In this document: positions 10,301 to 18,485 of the stretch, piece by piece
How the letters are laid out: every line of letters starts with the position of its first letter
Position numbering within the stretch: position 1 is the first letter of the stretch
Assembly: GCF_024138675.1 (NCBI RefSeq)
Contig: NZ_CP090959.1
Span: 2,077,501-2,141,500, forward strand
Direction of reading: 5' to 3'
Length of the DNA stretch: 64,000 nucleotides
Origin: Simiduia sp. 21SJ11W-1
Lineage (GTDB): Bacteria; Pseudomonadota; Gammaproteobacteria; Pseudomonadales; Cellvibrionaceae
Translations under genes and position numbers: made by a program
The notes under the pieces: generated by a model
Told to the model about the DNA's origin: nothing
What the model saw: only the letters and a program-made list of their open reading frames with translations
Databases searched by the model: none

Positions 10301-11093
10301 AGACGAAGTGGTGGGTGAAGCCGCGCGCAACCTCTTTGAAGACGCCCAGGCCATGCTTAAGCGCATCGTGGACGAAAAACTGCTCAAAGCGCGGGCGGTG
10401 GTGGGCTTTTGGCCTGCAAATCAGGTAAACAACGACGATATCGCCCTGTTTACCGATGAAAACCGCACCGAAACACAGGCCACCTTGCACCATATTCGCC
10501 AGCAAAACAAAAAGCCGGGTGACATTCACCCCAACCTCTCATTGGCAGATTTTGTAGCCCCCGTAGGCCATAAGGACTACGTGGGCGGCTTTGTAGTAAC
10601 CGCAGGCATTGGCGCCGAGGAACTTGCCAAGGAGTTTGAGGCGGCCCACGATGACTACAGCGCCATTATGGTTAAAGCACTGGCAGACCGGCTTGCAGAG
10701 GCCTTTGCCGAGCACATGCACCGCCGGGTGCGCAAGGAATTCTGGGGCTATGCACCCGATGAAAACCTCGCCAACGAAGACCTCATCAAAGAGGCGTACC
10801 AAGGCATACGCCCGGCACCCGGCTACCCCGCCTGCCCAGACCACACAGAAAAAGGCACCCTGTTTAAGGTACTCGATGCCACCAATGCCACGGGCGTTGA
10901 GCTCACCGAACACTTTGCCATGTACCCGACCGCCGCTGTGTCTGGCTGGTATTTTTCGCACCCCAGCAGCCGCTATTTCAACACCGGCAAAATCAGCAAA
11001 GATCAGGTTGAAAGCCTGGCCGCGCGCAAACAAATGCCACTGGCTGATGCAGAGCGCTGGTTGCAGCCGGTACTGGATTACGACCCCCAATAG
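7398..11093 (+). CDS. metH: Cobalamin-dependent methionine synthase MetH
   Basis: Transfers a methyl group from 5-methyltetrahydrofolate through cobalamin to homocysteine, giving methionine, in the cytoplasm. The 1231 residues compare with 1227 in E. coli and hold all four modules. The homocysteine domain has Cys 248 (GLNCALG) and Cys 311/312 (GGCCGTSP) binding zinc. The pterin domain begins at [12 protein letters not shown]. The B12 domain has DVHDIGKN with the cobalt-ligating His near residue 760. The C-terminal AdoMet reactivation domain has [15 protein letters not shown]. The ATG is preceded by GCGGAAA. No cobalamin riboswitch was seen in the leader, but a 16-bp palindrome lies there. The gene is not visibly co-transcribed with its neighbours. 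Confidence 0.97.
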   Translation: MPANRSVLLREALKDRILVLDGGMGTLIQSHKLQEADYRGERFADYTQDLAGNNDLLSLTQPDIIGDIHKAYFEAGADIIETNTFNATQISQADYGLEALVWELNQGAAALARRIADEFTAKNPAKPRFVAGVLGPTSRTCSISPDVNDPGARNVTFDELVENYLEATDGLVKGGADIILIETIFDTLNAKAAVFAVKTYFDREGLELPIMISGTITDASGRTLSGQTTEAFYNSLAHARPLSIGLNCALGAKELRPYVKELSRVANCLVSAHPNAGLPNEFGEYDETPEEMVAVVEEFAASGFLNIIGGCCGTSPAHIQAIARAVAKYPPRALPDIEPACRLAGLEPFNITRDSLFVNVGERCNVTGSAKFKRLIVDEDYNTALEVALEQVQNGAQVIDINMDEGMLDAQAAMVRFLNLIAGEPDIARVPIMVDSSKWEIIEAGLKCVQGKPLVNSISLKEGEAEFIERANLCRLYGAAVVVMAFDEQGQADTAERKIEICQRSYDVLVNKVGFPPEDIIFDPNIFAVATGIEEHNNYAVDFINATRWIRQNLPHAGVSGGVSNVSFSFRGNNPVREAIHSVFLYHAIQGGLNMGIVNAGQLAVYDDLPKELRDTVEDVILNRTPEATEALLAIADKYKGDGSAGPKKEDLAWRELPINKRIEHSLVKGISAFIEEDTELARQAATKPIDVIEGPLMDGMNVVGDLFGAGKMFLPQVVKSARVMKQAVAYLNPYIEAEKQVGAKPNGKILMATVKGDVHDIGKNIVGVVLQCNNFEVVDLGVMVPCEKILQTALDEKCDIIGLSGLITPSLDEMVTVAREMERQGINLPLMIGGATTSKAHTAVKIEPQFKRDQVVYVADASRAVGIASQLLSDEHKPKLVEKVKAEYEAVRIRNAGRKARGTVLPYPDAVNAGLKLDWDTYTPPVPAFTGTRIFDDYPLKELIETIDWTPFFISWDLAGKYPKILQDEVVGEAARNLFEDAQAMLKRIVDEKLLKARAVVGFWPANQVNNDDIALFTDENRTETQATLHHIRQQNKKPGDIHPNLSLADFVAPVGHKDYVGGFVVTAGIGAEELAKEFEAAHDDYSAIMVKALADRLAEAFAEHMHRRVRKEFWGYAPDENLANEDLIKEAYQGIRPAPGYPACPDHTEKGTLFKVLDATNATGVELTEHFAMYPTAAVSGWYFSHPSSRYFNTGKISKDQVESLAARKQMPLADAERWLQPVLDYDPQ

Positions 11094-11400
11094 CCAGCCC
11101 CGGAAACCCGGGAGCACCTGTGGCCTGCCGCGCTTGTTGAGTGTTTAACGCTTAACTTGCGCGGCTGTAGCCACGCATGGGTCACCTGCCCCGATTTCAG
11201 CAGGCCTGCGCAATAAGGCGTTTTGGCCACCAATTGCCTACTTGAACTGACTCCGCTTTTGCCAACCCTAGAGTCAAACCCGCGGCGGGCGGCCAATGCC
11301 GGTGAGTCCACGCTTGCCTTTCCCGTAAGGCTTGTTAGGCTCAAGGCCAACAGTGTGGCCCAACACATTAGCCAACAAACAACTGCAAGGCGCCAAAACC
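11094..11400. other. Intergenic region between metH and the DUF2970 gene
   Basis: This stretch of 307 bases has no convincing gene. A short CCCGG/CCGGG hairpin with a 4-base loop lies just after the metH stop (about 11100-11113) but has no T-run. I saw no clear sigma70 promoter. Confidence 0.4.
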
Positions 11401-11646
11401 ATGCAACCCAAGCCGCAATTAAAGCCCCGCGAAGAAAGTGAAGATTCACGCAAACCCAATGCACTAAGCATCATGCTAAGCACCTTTGCGGCCGCTTTCG
11501 GAGTCCAAAGCAAGCGTAATCAGGAGCGGGATTTTAACGGCGGCAACATTTATCACTACATTGCCGCCGGTGTGATTTTTACGCTGATGTTTATCGGGGT
11601 GATGGCACTTATCGTGCACACTGTGCTTAAAAATAGCGGTCTGTAA
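11401..11646 (+). CDS. DUF2970 family small membrane protein
   Basis: The 81-residue protein has a charged N-terminus, then a conserved AAAFGVQS segment followed by an NQERDF stretch near residues 32-47, then one hydrophobic helix (about residues 53-75). This matches my memory of the DUF2970 family, whose function is unknown. An in-frame upstream codon at 11332 would add 23 residues, but ATG at 11401 fits the family and is preceded by a purine-containing stretch (AAGGCGCC). It most likely sits in the inner membrane as a bitopic protein. It stands alone, convergent with the MarR gene. Confidence 0.75.
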   Translation: MQPKPQLKPREESEDSRKPNALSIMLSTFAAAFGVQSKRNQERDFNGGNIYHYIAAGVIFTLMFIGVMALIVHTVLKNSGL

Positions 11647-11717
11647 TAAGCATTATTTCCATTGCAATAATTGACAACGAAATAATACCAGAAGCAACTA
11701 CAAGCTAATCAAAGGGT

Positions 11718-12185
11718 TTAGCTGGTTTGGCGCCACAAATTACCTGCCTCTATACCACCGGCTCGCAGCATTTTCACAAGGCTGCCGCGCAGGCCCCGAA
11801 ACTCTGTGGAAGGCAACTCCGAAAGAAACTCTGCCTGATGGGTTTCAGCCATTTTGTTCAGCGCTTTTACCAGTGTGTGGGCGCTCTCGGTAAGGTGCAA
11901 TTTCACTACCCGTCTATCAAGGCCGTCGTGCTCGCGCTGCACCAGATCCTGGCGCTCTAGCCTATCTAACATGCGGGTTACCGTGGAGCGATCAGCGCCA
12001 ATATGCTCAGCAACCTGGGCGGGCGTTTTGGCCAAGCCGTGATGCATTACATTGAGTGCTGCCCACTGTTGCCAGCTAAGGCCGTGGGTTTTTAATTGCT
12101 GGTTTAGCCGATCTTGCATCTGTTGGGCCAGGCGGCTTATCCAGAACGCGAAACTGTTGTGTAGATGAAAATCCTTCTCACTCAT
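11718..12185 (-). CDS. MarR family transcriptional regulator
   Basis: This 155-residue winged-helix dimer protein would bind DNA and probably respond to a small ligand. The hallmark region is AEHIGADRSTVTRMLDRLE (recognition helix) followed by the wing DGLDRRVVKLHLTESA, with the N-terminal dimerisation helix around FWISRLAQQMQDRL. An in-frame GTG at 12287 preceded by AGGG would add 34 residues with no family resemblance. ATG at 12185 gives the usual MarR length, though its ribosome-binding site is weak, so the longer form cannot be excluded. No adjacent target gene is obvious; the divergent region to 12630 may hold the regulated promoter. Confidence 0.82.
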   Translation of the reverse strand: MSEKDFHLHNSFAFWISRLAQQMQDRLNQQLKTHGLSWQQWAALNVMHHGLAKTPAQVAEHIGADRSTVTRMLDRLERQDLVQREHDGLDRRVVKLHLTESAHTLVKALNKMAETHQAEFLSELPSTEFRGLRGSLVKMLRAGGIEAGNLWRQTS

Positions 12186-12299
12186 AGCAAACGACAACCT
12201 ATGAAGGGCAAAATTAGGTAGGCCGCCTATGATGCCTGAGCGGGCCTTGGTGTCTAGCACTGCAATGCAATTCTGCGCGCCCTGCACGCTCGGCCCTAA

Positions 12300-12547
12300 T
12301 GAATCCGCCGCGCCAAAGGTATATAAGCAGTCATCCGGCCTTAATGGGAACCCTCATGGCGGGTATAGAGTCTCCTAGCGGGCGTGATACTGCTATGGGT
12401 ACTGTGGTCACTCACCGCGCTTTCCAGAACCTGACAAGGCTCAGGCTGGCAGCTCGCAGACCTCATCAGCGTCACTGGCATGCCCAACAACCGGGCAGGC
12501 CGCTAGCGGGGGCCAAAAACGCGAAAACCAGAGCAAGCTCTGGTTTT
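12300..12547 (+). ncRNA. Possible structured RNA ending in a terminator (unidentified)
   Basis: This stretch lacks a credible gene but has several short inverted repeats: TGCCC/GGGCA near 12481-12497, GGCC/GGCC around CCGCTAGCGG near 12510, and CCTG/CAGG near 12432-12448. The 8-mer CTAGCGGG occurs twice. It ends in a strong hairpin. I compared it with remembered consensus features of 6S, SRP, RNase P, tmRNA and common riboswitches and found no match. It could equally be the leader side of the MarR gene plus the terminator of the minus-strand small protein. Confidence 0.25.
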
Positions 12548-12550
12548 CTA
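12524..12550. terminator. Strong hairpin terminator, usable on both strands
   Basis: AAAACCAGAGC (12524-12534) and GCTCTGGTTTT (12537-12547) form an 11-bp perfect stem with a 2-base spacer and T-runs on both sides. On the minus strand it lies about 85 bases after the stop of the 38-residue protein gene. On the plus strand it would end any transcript arising near 12300. Confidence 0.75.
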
Positions 12551-12632
12551 CGTTCCCATTCAAGCAAATTGCATCAAGCATATTGCGCTCGCTGGAATAC
12601 TCTGGCCGCGCAATCCATCGCAGCGATTCTGC

Positions 12633-12749
12633 CTATTGGCCGCTTACCCAGAAGACGCAGGTGGCTACAAAAATGGCGATAAGTGCCATTGCAGCTATGG
12701 CGTCCGCCATACTGTCACCCTGTTCTTGCATTTGGATATCATCGTGCAT
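12633..12749 (-). CDS. 38-residue single-span membrane protein
   Basis: A short frame below usual length cut-offs. It starts with ATG preceded by AGAGGAG at ideal spacing (7 bases), one of the best ribosome-binding sites in the window. The product has an acidic, polar N-terminus (MHDDIQMQEQGDSMADAIAA), then a hydrophobic helix of about 17 residues (MALIAIFVATCVFWVSG) and a stop. A two-way terminator lies downstream. The function is unknown; similar mini-proteins often tune membrane enzymes. Evidence for translation is the ribosome-binding site and the membrane-helix composition only. Confidence 0.6.
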   Translation of the reverse strand: MHDDIQMQEQGDSMADAIAAMALIAIFVATCVFWVSGQ

Positions 12750-13088
12750 GGTACTGCTCCTCTGTTATTTTTTTTGGGGAGAACGTGAGCGTTTATTCGC
12801 TACGCACTGATTTTAACCACACTATAAAGCAAGGAATCAAGCGCTAAACCCTTTCTTATTCCAAATATATATTACGATAGCGCAAACAATTAGTATCAAG
12901 CTGCACTTGGGCTTGGTAATCTCGCCGCCGCGTCACTCTCATGAGTTGCCGCTAGGCCTTTAAAGACAGGGGCTTAGCTCGATTCAATGAATGAACTGAG
13001 GTATCCTGCCGAGCCCTTGTAGCGCCAGCAGGCGACCTGCAGTAAATAACCCTGCGCTATATAGCGCAATGTAAGGTATTTGAACTTC
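12750..13088. other. Intergenic region upstream of sulfite reductase
   Basis: This region of 339 bases is more AT-rich around 12865-12890. It presumably holds the promoters of the minus-strand small protein and of cysI. It contains a GCAGG/CCTGC hairpin (13027-13039) and the palindrome described separately. I did not find an unambiguous sigma70 pair. Confidence 0.4.
13053..13068. promoter_or_regulatory. Perfect 16-bp palindrome upstream of cysI
   Basis: TGCGCTATATAGCGCA is fully self-complementary and ends 20 bases before the cysI ATG. It could be an operator in the untranslated leader, or its TATATA centre could be part of a -10 element. CysB sites are not known as palindromes of this kind, so a different regulator is likely. 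Confidence 0.45.
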
Positions 13089-14741
13089 ATGTACGTTTAC
13101 GACTCCTACGATCACCACATCGTGCGCGAGCGCGTCGCTCAATTCCGCCGTCAAACGGAACGCTATTTAGCCGGCGACCTGACCGACGAAGAATTCCTGC
13201 CCTTGCGGTTGCAAAATGGCCTCTATATACAGCGCGTAGCCCCCATGCTCCGCATTGCTGTGCCCTACGGCCTGCTGAGCAGCCGTCAGCTGCGCAAGCT
13301 GGCCCACATTACCCGTGAATACGACAAGGGCTATGCGCACTTCACAACCCGCCAGAACATCCAGTTAAACTGGCCCCAGCTTGCCGAGGTGCCAGACATC
13401 CTCGAAGAACTGGCCGAAGTGGAAATGCACGCCATTCAAACCAGCGGCAATTGCATTCGCAATGTGACCTCTGACCAGTTTGCAGGTGTAGCGCCCGACG
13501 AAATCACAGACCCACGCCCCTACTGCGAGATTATCCGCCAGTGGTCTACCTTCCATCCGGAATTCGCCTTTTTGCCGCGCAAGTTCAAAATTGCGGTGTG
13601 CGGCTCTGAGCAAGACCGCGCGGCCATTCTGGTGCACGACATCGGCCTGCAGCTGGTGGTAAATGACGCCGGCGAAACAGGCTTTAAGGTGTATGTGGGC
13701 GGCGGTTTGGGGCGCACCCCTATTATCGGCAGCCTGATTCGCGAATTCCTGCCAGAGGCAGATTTGCTCTCCTACCTGGAGGCCATCTTGCGGGTGTATA
13801 ACCTGCTGGGCCGGCGCGACAACAAATTCAAGGCGCGCATCAAGATTCTGGTTAAAGCCACAGGCCCCGAGGCCTTCGCAGATAAGGTAGAACAGGAGTG
13901 GGCACAGATTCGCGCGGGCGAAACCACTCTCACCCAGGAAGAAATTGCCCGGGCGAAATCCTTCTTTACCCTGCCCGCCTATCAAGCAGACGCAGCACAG
14001 GATCTAACCAGCCTCAAGGCCGAGCACAAAGCCTTTGCGCGCTGGCTTGAGCGCAACGTGCGCAGCCACAAGCAGCCCGGCTACAAAGCCGTTAACTTGT
14101 CGCTCAAACCCACGGGCGTGGCCCCTGGCGATGTGACCGACCAACAGCTGGAGGCCATTGCCGAGCTTGCCGATACCTACAGCTTCGGTGAAGTGCGCGC
14201 CACCCACGAGCAAAACGTGGTACTGGCAGATGTGCGCGAGAAAGATTTGTTCGACGTTTGGCAAAAGGCCAAGGCCAACGGCTTTGCCACGCCGAACATC
14301 GGCACCTTAACCGATATGATTTGTTGCCCTGGCGGCGACTTCTGTTCGCTGGCCAATGCCAAATCCATCCCCATTGCCGAGGCCATCCAGCGCCGCTTTG
14401 ACGACATGGATTACCTCTACGATCTGGGTGACCTCACGCTTAACATCTCTGGCTGCATGAACGCCTGTGGCCACCACCACGTAGGCCACATCGGCATTTT
14501 AGGTGTTGATAAAAAAGGCGAGGAGTTCTATCAGGTCCAGCTGGGCGGCTCGGCCAGCAACGATGCCTCTTTAGGCACTGTGCTTGGCCCGTCCTTCGGA
14601 CGTGATGATGTACCCGATGTTGTACAAAAAATCCTGGATGTCTATGTAGAGAAACGCCAGCCCGAAGAGCTGTTTCTAGACACCTACCGCCGCATTGGTG
14701 TGCAACCTTTCAAGGAGCGTATTTATGCCAAAGCTAGTTAA
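13089..14741 (+). CDS. cysI: Siroheme/4Fe-4S sulfite reductase (CysI-type hemoprotein)
   Basis: Reduces sulfite to sulfide in assimilatory sulfur metabolism. The 550 residues carry two ferredoxin-like half-domains and, at the C-terminal side, the cluster ligands: Cys-X5-Cys in CCPGGDFCSLA and Cys-X3-Cys in GCMNACGHHH, which together bind the 4Fe-4S/siroheme centre. ATG at 13089 is chosen over TTG at 13080 because AAGG is then 12 bases away rather than 3. No flavoprotein subunit (CysJ) follows, so the electron donor is probably ferredoxin or another partner. The close nitrite-reductase family cannot be excluded, but the DUF934 neighbour is typical of sulfite reductase loci. It overlaps the next gene by 17 bases. 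Confidence 0.9.
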   Translation: MYVYDSYDHHIVRERVAQFRRQTERYLAGDLTDEEFLPLRLQNGLYIQRVAPMLRIAVPYGLLSSRQLRKLAHITREYDKGYAHFTTRQNIQLNWPQLAEVPDILEELAEVEMHAIQTSGNCIRNVTSDQFAGVAPDEITDPRPYCEIIRQWSTFHPEFAFLPRKFKIAVCGSEQDRAAILVHDIGLQLVVNDAGETGFKVYVGGGLGRTPIIGSLIREFLPEADLLSYLEAILRVYNLLGRRDNKFKARIKILVKATGPEAFADKVEQEWAQIRAGETTLTQEEIARAKSFFTLPAYQADAAQDLTSLKAEHKAFARWLERNVRSHKQPGYKAVNLSLKPTGVAPGDVTDQQLEAIAELADTYSFGEVRATHEQNVVLADVREKDLFDVWQKAKANGFATPNIGTLTDMICCPGGDFCSLANAKSIPIAEAIQRRFDDMDYLYDLGDLTLNISGCMNACGHHHVGHIGILGVDKKGEEFYQVQLGGSASNDASLGTVLGPSFGRDDVPDVVQKILDVYVEKRQPEELFLDTYRRIGVQPFKERIYAKAS

Positions 14742-15219
14742 AGATGGCGCCATTGCAGAATGCAGCCGCCAGTTTCTTGCCAAAGACGCCACCCTTGATG
14801 CCATCACCGGCAGCACCGATGTAGTGCCGCTGGCACTCTGGCTGGCTCAAAAAGAGGCGCTCACCAGCCGTGGTATTGATGCAGTTTGGGTAGACACAGA
14901 CGAAACTGTGGATGAGCTGCGCGACAGCCTCAACCAACTCACGCTGGTTGCCGTGCATTTTCCCGCCTTTGCTGATGGTCGTGGCTTTTCGCTGGGCCGG
15001 CTCGTGCGCGAGCGCTTTGCCTTTAACGGCGAGATTCGCGCCTTTGGCAATGTGATTCAGGATCAAGCGCATTTCCTGAAGCGCTGCGGCTTTAACGCCA
15101 TGGACTTCCGTGCAGGCACCAATCTTGAAAGCGCTATTCAATCGCTGATGGACTTCAGCGAGCACTATCAGGCAGCCGTAGATCAGCCCAAGCCGTTGTT
15201 TCGGCGCAGAGCCAGCTAA
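14725..15219 (+). CDS. DUF934 protein linked to sulfite reduction
   Basis: This 165-residue protein matches the DUF934 family, which is repeatedly found right after CysI-type sulfite reductases and is annotated as probably involved in sulfite reduction. Recognisable features are PLALWLAQ, the segment VHFPAFADGRGFSLGRLVRE, and NAMDFRAGTNL near the end. ATG at 14725 has AAGGAG seven bases upstream, inside the end of cysI, so the two genes overlap and are translationally coupled. No catalytic residues are established; a stabilising or electron-donor role is inferred only from the conserved gene pairing. Confidence 0.85.
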   Translation: MPKLVKDGAIAECSRQFLAKDATLDAITGSTDVVPLALWLAQKEALTSRGIDAVWVDTDETVDELRDSLNQLTLVAVHFPAFADGRGFSLGRLVRERFAFNGEIRAFGNVIQDQAHFLKRCGFNAMDFRAGTNLESAIQSLMDFSEHYQAAVDQPKPLFRRRAS

Positions 15220-15231
15220 TCAACCTACCCA

Positions 15232-15255
15232 ATGCCCGCCATAGCGGGCATTTTT
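15232..15255 (+). terminator. Terminator of the cysI-DUF934 operon
   Basis: ATGCCCGC (15232-15239) pairs with GCGGGCAT (15244-15251) around the loop CATA, followed by a T-run; it lies 12 bases after the DUF934 stop. Confidence 0.85.
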
Positions 15256-15358
15256 ATGCCTGCTAAACAGCAACGCACGCGTGCGGCACCTTAAAACCAC
15301 CGCCTTATTCGTCAGTGGTACAGTTCTTGATTACACTGTTAGCCAAGAGGAGTGATTT

Positions 15359-16528
15359 ATGGCTGACCCCACCCTGTTTCAATCGTTTTTCATGATTTTC
15401 ACTGGCGCAGCACTGGTGGCGACCATTGCCCTTTATGGTCGCCAGCCATTGCTCGTTGCCTATATTTTACTGGGCATGGCGCTGGGGCCCTTTGGTTTTC
15501 AACTTATTACCAATGTTGAATTAATCAGTGAAATATCGCGGGTGGGCATTGTATTTCTATTATTTTTGCTCGGCTTGGATATGCAGCCCAAGGCGCTATT
15601 TTCCGTATTAAAGCAAGCAACGCACATAGGCATTATCAGCTCGGCACTCTTTGCCATTGCAGGCTACGCCATTGGCTGGCTATTTGGCTTCAGCCACCTT
15701 GAGAATCTGATTATTGGTATGGCGATGATGTTTTCATCCACCATCATTGGCATTAAATTGCTGCCCACCACAGTACTGCATCACAAACACACTGGCGACT
15801 TAATGGTAGGCCTGCTGCTGCTACAGGATTTTCTGGCCATTGTTTGCCTGATGGTGCTGCTCAGTGGTGACCTTGGCAAGGTAGACCTGCCCACCCTTGG
15901 CAAAACCTTTTTGGCGCTGCCCCTGGTTGCCGTCGCAGCCTGGCTGTTTGTGAAATGGGTATTGTTAAAGCTCATCCAAACCTTCGACCGCTTTCACGAA
16001 TATATATTTCTGTTAGCCATCGGCTGGTGCATGGGCATGGCGGAGCTCTCCGAATATTTGGGGCTATCGGCAGAAATTGGTGCCTTTATTGCCGGAATTA
16101 CCCTGGCCACCAGCCCAATCTCACAATACATTGCCATTAGTTTGAAGCCCTTAAGGGATTTCTTTTTGATTATCTTTTTCTTTTCTATTGGTGCGCGCTT
16201 TAATCTAGACCTGCTACCGGATGTGGCTCTGAGCGCTACCGTCATGGCGGCAACTGTACTGATACTAAAACCTGTAACCTACCGTTTTTTATTGCACCGC
16301 CAAAGCGAACAAGACCATCTGGCCTGGGATATCGGCTTTCGCTTGGGCCAGATCAGTGAATTCAGCTTATTAATTGCATTCGTCGCAGTCAACGCATCGC
16401 TCATTGGCGAAAAAGCCTCAACGCTGATCCAGGCAACGGCCATCATTACCTTTTTGGTATCGAGCTACATTGTGGTATTTAACTACCCCAACCCCATTGC
16501 GGTGTCAGACAAACTTCGACGCGATTAA
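15359..16528 (+). CDS. CPA2 family monovalent cation:proton antiporter, membrane domain only
   Basis: This 389-residue inner membrane protein has about 11-12 hydrophobic helices and resembles the membrane half of KefB/KefC. The ion-binding Gln-Asp pair (LLLLQDFLAI, residues 156-157) and the conserved LFLLGLDMQP and LSAEIGAFIAG segments are present. The cytosolic TrkA-N/RCK domain of Kef proteins is missing: translation stops soon after the last helix, so it is likely not glutathione-gated. The ATG has a strong AGAGGAG site. It probably exchanges K+ or Na+ for H+; the ion cannot be decided from sequence. Confidence 0.88.
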   Translation: MADPTLFQSFFMIFTGAALVATIALYGRQPLLVAYILLGMALGPFGFQLITNVELISEISRVGIVFLLFLLGLDMQPKALFSVLKQATHIGIISSALFAIAGYAIGWLFGFSHLENLIIGMAMMFSSTIIGIKLLPTTVLHHKHTGDLMVGLLLLQDFLAIVCLMVLLSGDLGKVDLPTLGKTFLALPLVAVAAWLFVKWVLLKLIQTFDRFHEYIFLLAIGWCMGMAELSEYLGLSAEIGAFIAGITLATSPISQYIAISLKPLRDFFLIIFFFSIGARFNLDLLPDVALSATVMAATVLILKPVTYRFLLHRQSEQDHLAWDIGFRLGQISEFSLLIAFVAVNASLIGEKASTLIQATAIITFLVSSYIVVFNYPNPIAVSDKLRRD

Positions 16529-16623
16529 GCAACAAGAATAAAATTAATGGCAGGTAACGCAGCCGGACAATGCGCGCTCAATGAGCGCCCGAAAAATAGC
16601 GACAGACTTGCTTTCGAAAGGAA

Positions 16624-16644
16624 GCGCGCCGGCTGGCGGCGCGC
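16624..16644 (-). terminator. Probable sohB terminator
   Basis: GCGCGCC and GGCGCGC form a 7-bp GC stem with a 7-base loop directly after the sohB stop. The following minus-strand tail (TTCCTTTC) is only moderately T-rich. A second hairpin, GCGCTC/GAGCGC, lies at 16574-16588. Confidence 0.5.
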
Positions 16645-16649
16645 AAGAA

Positions 16650-17708
16650 TTAAGCGGAAAAACGCTGGGTAAGTGTTTGCCAGGCTTTGGTAAACACGCG
16701 GTCGAAGGCTGTTTCTGCGGCCAGCCCCAACTTTTGCGGTAAACTTTTGGGCTGCTCGTAACGCAACTCAAACACCTGGGCATCGGCATATTGGGCAGTA
16801 ATGTATTCATCGCTGGTTTTTATGTCATCCACCAGCAGGTTATCGATTGCCTGCTGGCCAAACCACACTTCACCGGTGGCCACTTTTTCCACATCCACCT
16901 TTTCACGGTGCACGCTGATAAAGCGTTTAAACAAGCCGTGTACATCTTCCAGCTCATCCAGAAACTTCTGGCGGCCCTTATCGGTGTTCTCACCGAACAT
17001 GGTCAGCGTGCGCTTGTACTCACCGGCGGTAAGCAGCTCGAAGTCTATGTCGTTCTTTTTGAGCAGCCGGTGGAAATTTGGCATTTGTGCCACCACCCCG
17101 ATTGAGCCCACAATGGCAAAGGGTGCCGCCAGTATTTTATTGGCCACACAGGCCATCATGTAGCCGCCGCTGGCAGCCACTTTATCCACACATACCGTAA
17201 GGCTAATGCCTGCATCAGTAATGCGCTTGAGCTGGCTGGCCGCCAGGCCGTAGCTATGCACCATTCCCCCACCGCTTTCAAGGCGTACCACCACCTCGTC
17301 GCCAGCTTTGGCAACCGACAACAACGCCGTAATTTCCTCGCGCAGCGCCTCTGTAGCCGAGGCGCGGATATCGCCTTCAAAATCCACCACAAACACGCGT
17401 TTGGGCGCAGCCTGCTCGGCTTGCTGCTCATCTTTGCGGGCACCCTTCTTGCGTTTGGCTTCAAGCTTTTGTTTCTTCTTTTCTGCCTTTTGCAGCGCCT
17501 TGTATTCGGCCTCGTCTAACAGTGCCGATTGCATCATGTCTTTAACGTCGTCGTAGTGATCGTTCAAGCGCCGAACTTCTACCTCGCCGTCCGGGTCTTT
17601 TTTACCGCGGGCTCCGGCAGATACCAGCAAGCCGATTACAATACCAAGGGCCACGACTAAGGTGACGGTTTTGGCCAAGAACAGGCCGTATTCCATTAAA
17701 AATTCCAA
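16650..17708 (-). CDS. sohB: SohB, S49 family membrane-bound serine peptidase
   Basis: An inner membrane, periplasm-facing S49 peptidase. Residues 8-30 form the membrane anchor and residues 65-95 a Lys-rich stretch. The protease domain carries the Ser/Lys dyad: Ser 180 in VAASGGYMMA and Lys 232 in GEYKRTLTMFGE, with GSIGVVAQMPN between. The start codon is UUG: it has AGGAAG at good spacing, and MEFLMEYGLFLAK lines up with the E. coli N-terminus MELLSEYGLFLAK, which ATG at 17696 would cut by four residues. The gene is followed by a GC hairpin and preceded by a two-TM protein gene on the same strand with a 30-base gap. Confidence 0.93.
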   Translation of the reverse strand: MEFLMEYGLFLAKTVTLVVALGIVIGLLVSAGARGKKDPDGEVEVRRLNDHYDDVKDMMQSALLDEAEYKALQKAEKKKQKLEAKRKKGARKDEQQAEQAAPKRVFVVDFEGDIRASATEALREEITALLSVAKAGDEVVVRLESGGGMVHSYGLAASQLKRITDAGISLTVCVDKVAASGGYMMACVANKILAAPFAIVGSIGVVAQMPNFHRLLKKNDIDFELLTAGEYKRTLTMFGENTDKGRQKFLDELEDVHGLFKRFISVHREKVDVEKVATGEVWFGQQAIDNLLVDDIKTSDEYITAQYADAQVFELRYEQPKSLPQKLGLAAETAFDRVFTKAWQTLTQRFSA

Positions 17709-17738
17709 AAAACTTCCTCTAGATTCCAGGTAAAAATT

Positions 17739-18389
17739 TTACTGCCAGCGCTGCACAGCTTGTTTGGCCGGATCGTTGATTGGCTTGCCCACCAAACCCG
17801 AGCTGGTGAGTGCTATTGAATAAATCGCACCATCAGCCATGGGTAAAAACGTGGCGCTGCCATACTGTGCCTGCATGGGCAACCAATCATTGGCGCTTAA
17901 CATGAGCGGCCACAAATCCACCCAGCCGTTGTCTTTGGCAAGGTTGTAAATAGTGCGATTATTCTGGCGCTCTTTCTCCAGCGAGTAGTAACGGCCGCCG
18001 AGCCTGTCTAGCCGGTAAGCGGGCTTGGCACCCAGGCTTGCCAGCATCATAGGCCAGCGCACAATGCGCGCATCAAGCTGCCATTGATCGCCGGCGATAT
18101 CAAAGCGGCTTTCCCGGCCATCGTTTTCCAACAACACCGCGCGGAATGATTGCTCGCCCAGGCGCTCAAAGCTTAAGGTTGCAATGGGCTTTTCAGACAT
18201 CACCTGTTTGTAACCCAGCAGATCTACCGCCAGCAATATCAGCAGCACGCCAATGCCAGCCACCATCAAGCCGGATAAACCTTTTATAAAACCCACCAAC
18301 CAGGATTTCTCACCCAGCAGCCGCGCAGCCACATACAGCAGGCACAGTCCGCCCACAACAATCAAAGCTGCAATGAGGTAGTAAAACAT
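17739..18389 (-). CDS. Two-TM membrane protein of unknown function
   Basis: The 216-residue protein has two N-terminal membrane helices (about residues 2-22 and 34-56, FYYLIAALIVVGG and GIGVLLILLAVDLLGY), followed by a soluble domain of about 150 residues rich in Trp and Leu (FDIAGDQWQLDARIVRW). ATG at 18389 has AAAGGAAA six bases upstream. I do not recognise a characterised family, though similar proteins have been loosely labelled 'multidrug efflux' in databases with no sequence basis seen here. It lies between nudC and sohB on the same strand. Confidence 0.75.
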   Translation of the reverse strand: MFYYLIAALIVVGGLCLLYVAARLLGEKSWLVGFIKGLSGLMVAGIGVLLILLAVDLLGYKQVMSEKPIATLSFERLGEQSFRAVLLENDGRESRFDIAGDQWQLDARIVRWPMMLASLGAKPAYRLDRLGGRYYSLEKERQNNRTIYNLAKDNGWVDLWPLMLSANDWLPMQAQYGSATFLPMADGAIYSIALTSSGLVGKPINDPAKQAVQRWQ

Positions 18390-18430
18390 AGCGTTTCCTT
18401 TGCTGTTTTCTAAAAAGGCCCACAAGAAAG

Positions 18431-18448
18431 GCCGGGCAGACGCCCGGC
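18431..18448 (-). terminator. Probable terminator of the fimL-nudC operon
   Basis: GCCGGGC/GCCCGGC stem with a 4-base loop, about 40 bases after the nudC stop, followed on the minus strand by CTTTCTTG. Confidence 0.5.
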
Positions 18449-18485
18449 GCCATCAGGCGCACAATACCCGAACTAGCATACCGAG

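Noticed and set aside
9828-10529. 233-codon frame antisense to metH
   Set aside because: It is a shadow of metH; similar shadows occur at 8460-9053 and 10539-11117.
11100-11113. metH terminator
   Set aside because: The stem is only 5 bp and no T-run follows.
12299-12682. 127-codon plus-strand open frame after the MarR gene
   Set aside because: It crosses a strong terminator hairpin, has no ribosome-binding site, and its product is Arg/Pro/His-rich without any domain.
15359-16528. Full-length KefB/KefC potassium efflux system
   Set aside because: The frame stops right after the membrane domain, and no NAD-binding RCK domain or KefF/KefG gene follows.
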